IMG/VR virus record: IMGVR_UViG_3300005337_000001
Span: 1 to 64,000 of that record
Origin: a virus
Direction: 5' to 3' (one strand)
Length of the DNA stretch: 64,000 nucleotides
Position 1 is the first letter of the stretch, and every line of letters begins with the position of its first letter. Position numbers and translations under genes: made by a program. Shown in pieces: positions 63,428 to 64,000 of the stretch. The notes beneath the pieces are model-generated. The model made no database searches and was not told where the DNA came from. It saw only the letters and a program-made list of their open reading frames with translations.

Positions 63428-64000
63428 CTAACCTACTGAGATGGCGGCTGGCACGTCCCCAAGTACCGGTGTGTTTGGGATGCGAATGATCGAGCGGTCG
63501 GCACGCAAGGCTTGGAGCTCGGCGGTGCCGACGCCAATGCCGCGCAGCACGAGCTTTGATGGCGTCACGTCGACAGCGGCGATGTTGGTGTCGCTGATGC
63601 GCCAGAGCACATCGACGAGCGCGGTGCCAGGCAGCTCTCGCCCCGACGACGCCCACACTGTAGGTATGATTTCGATTTCCGCCGAGGGGCCAAGGCCGAT
63701 GTTGTACGGGCCAGGCGGGTCCAGCGTGACGCGCTCGATAACCGGGAACAGCAGGTCCGGCAGATTGGAGCTCGGGTAGTCGGGGATGGTGATGCAACGC
63801 TGCTGATCTTCGAGACCTTCCACCGTCACGTCGTACTGACCAAAGCGCACGAGGTCGACTTCGAAGTAGCCGCGCTCGTCGGTGCGCCCATGCACACGCT
63901 CTTTGAGCATGGCGTCACCTTCGAACAGTAGCGGGTCGAACCGCGCAATGAAGTGGATGTCGTGGTTCGGAGCTACAGCGCCGTTGGGGTACAGGAAGAA
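63428..64000 (-). CDS. virion-type protein, 5' part off right edge
   Basis: 191 codons without a stop up to the window end, so the start lies beyond; the ATG at 63910 is internal. HGRTDERGYFEVDLVRFGQYDVTVEG resembles carboxypeptidase-like regulatory folds, and a later region (ISDTNIAAVDVTPSKLVLRGIGVGTAEL) resembles a bacterial Ig-like (BIG2) domain. Such modules are usual in tail, capsid-decoration or adhesion proteins. Confidence 0.65.
   Translation of the reverse strand, partial: FFLYPNGAVAPNHDIHFIARFDPLLFEGDAMLKERVHGRTDERGYFEVDLVRFGQYDVTVEGLEDQQRCITIPDYPSSNLPDLLFPVIERVTLDPPGPYNIGLGPSAEIEIIPTVWASSGRELPGTALVDVLWRISDTNIAAVDVTPSKLVLRGIGVGTAELQALRADRSIIRIPNTPVLGDVPAAISVG

Noticed and set aside
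1-64000. Integrase, repressor, attachment sites or insertion sequences
   Set aside because: I looked for recombinase motifs and terminal repeats on both strands and found none that I could support.

Overview
The window looks like part of the genome of a large, probably lytic tailed bacteriophage (Caudoviricetes) of a diderm, Gram-negative-type host. It has about 145 tightly packed, mostly short genes with ATGA/GTGA/TGATG start-stop overlaps, and most are of unknown function. It carries tail-fibre-like proteins, two tRNA-like genes, a phage-type sigma factor, MazG-like enzymes, a Lar-type restriction-alleviation protein and Sec/lipoprotein signal peptides. I see no integrase, repressor, attachment site, insertion sequence or CRISPR array. 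Terminase, portal and major capsid genes are also absent, so the genome is clearly larger than this window. These are readings by eye; no database search was run.

Layout. 0-6.8 kb (minus): MazG-like enzyme, HAD nucleotidase, a protein with an SSB-like acidic tip, a HerA-like ATPase, a cupin. 7.0-16.3 kb (mainly plus): small unknowns, a membrane zincin, a FliA-like sigma factor, a PTH2-like protein (minus), two odd tRNA-like genes (minus), exported small proteins, a zinc-finger membrane protein and a macro-domain protein. 16.3-19.9 kb (minus): a response-regulator receiver protein, a beta-helix tailspike, a DUF6527-like protein, an sce7726-like nuclease. 20.4-37.3 kb (minus): long operons of small proteins with a methyltransferase, two large unknown proteins, an orphan Topo VI-A/Spo11-like (Mini-A-like) protein, an HD phosphohydrolase, a GNAT protein and a zinc-ribbon/MazG fusion. 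37.3-48.2 kb (minus): glycine-rich adhesin, Lar-like protein, kinase plus nucleotidyltransferase pair, ribbon-helix-helix protein, a frameshifted RadC/JAB gene and a 1035-residue virion protein. 48.2-60.9 kb (minus): a run of small, often cysteine-rich proteins, ten of which share one short helical motif. 61.0-62.6 kb (plus): a lipoprotein and a collagen-like lipoprotein. 62.7-64 kb (minus): a putative DNA-binding protein and the end of a virion protein.

How it fits together. At least eight operons begin just downstream of one conserved element, (T/G)(C/A)GGG(N)ATAAGA, in both orientations; it looks like a phage-specific promoter. The phage-encoded FliA/WhiG-type sigma factor at 9.3 kb is the obvious candidate to read it. 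Plus-strand operons end at GC hairpins followed by a shared T-rich tail. Exported or lipidated proteins, tail fibres and the membrane zincin point to envelope interactions. The nucleotide enzymes, RNA/DNA-end enzymes and Lar/RadC-like proteins suggest host takeover and counter-defence.

The most unusual signals are: the promoter regulon with its sigma factor; a repeated A-x-x-M-E-x-A-L motif in about twelve otherwise unrelated proteins; two adjacent tRNA-like genes whose anticodon arms are both two bases too long; a Mini-A-like topoisomerase relative; and a phage-borne response regulator.
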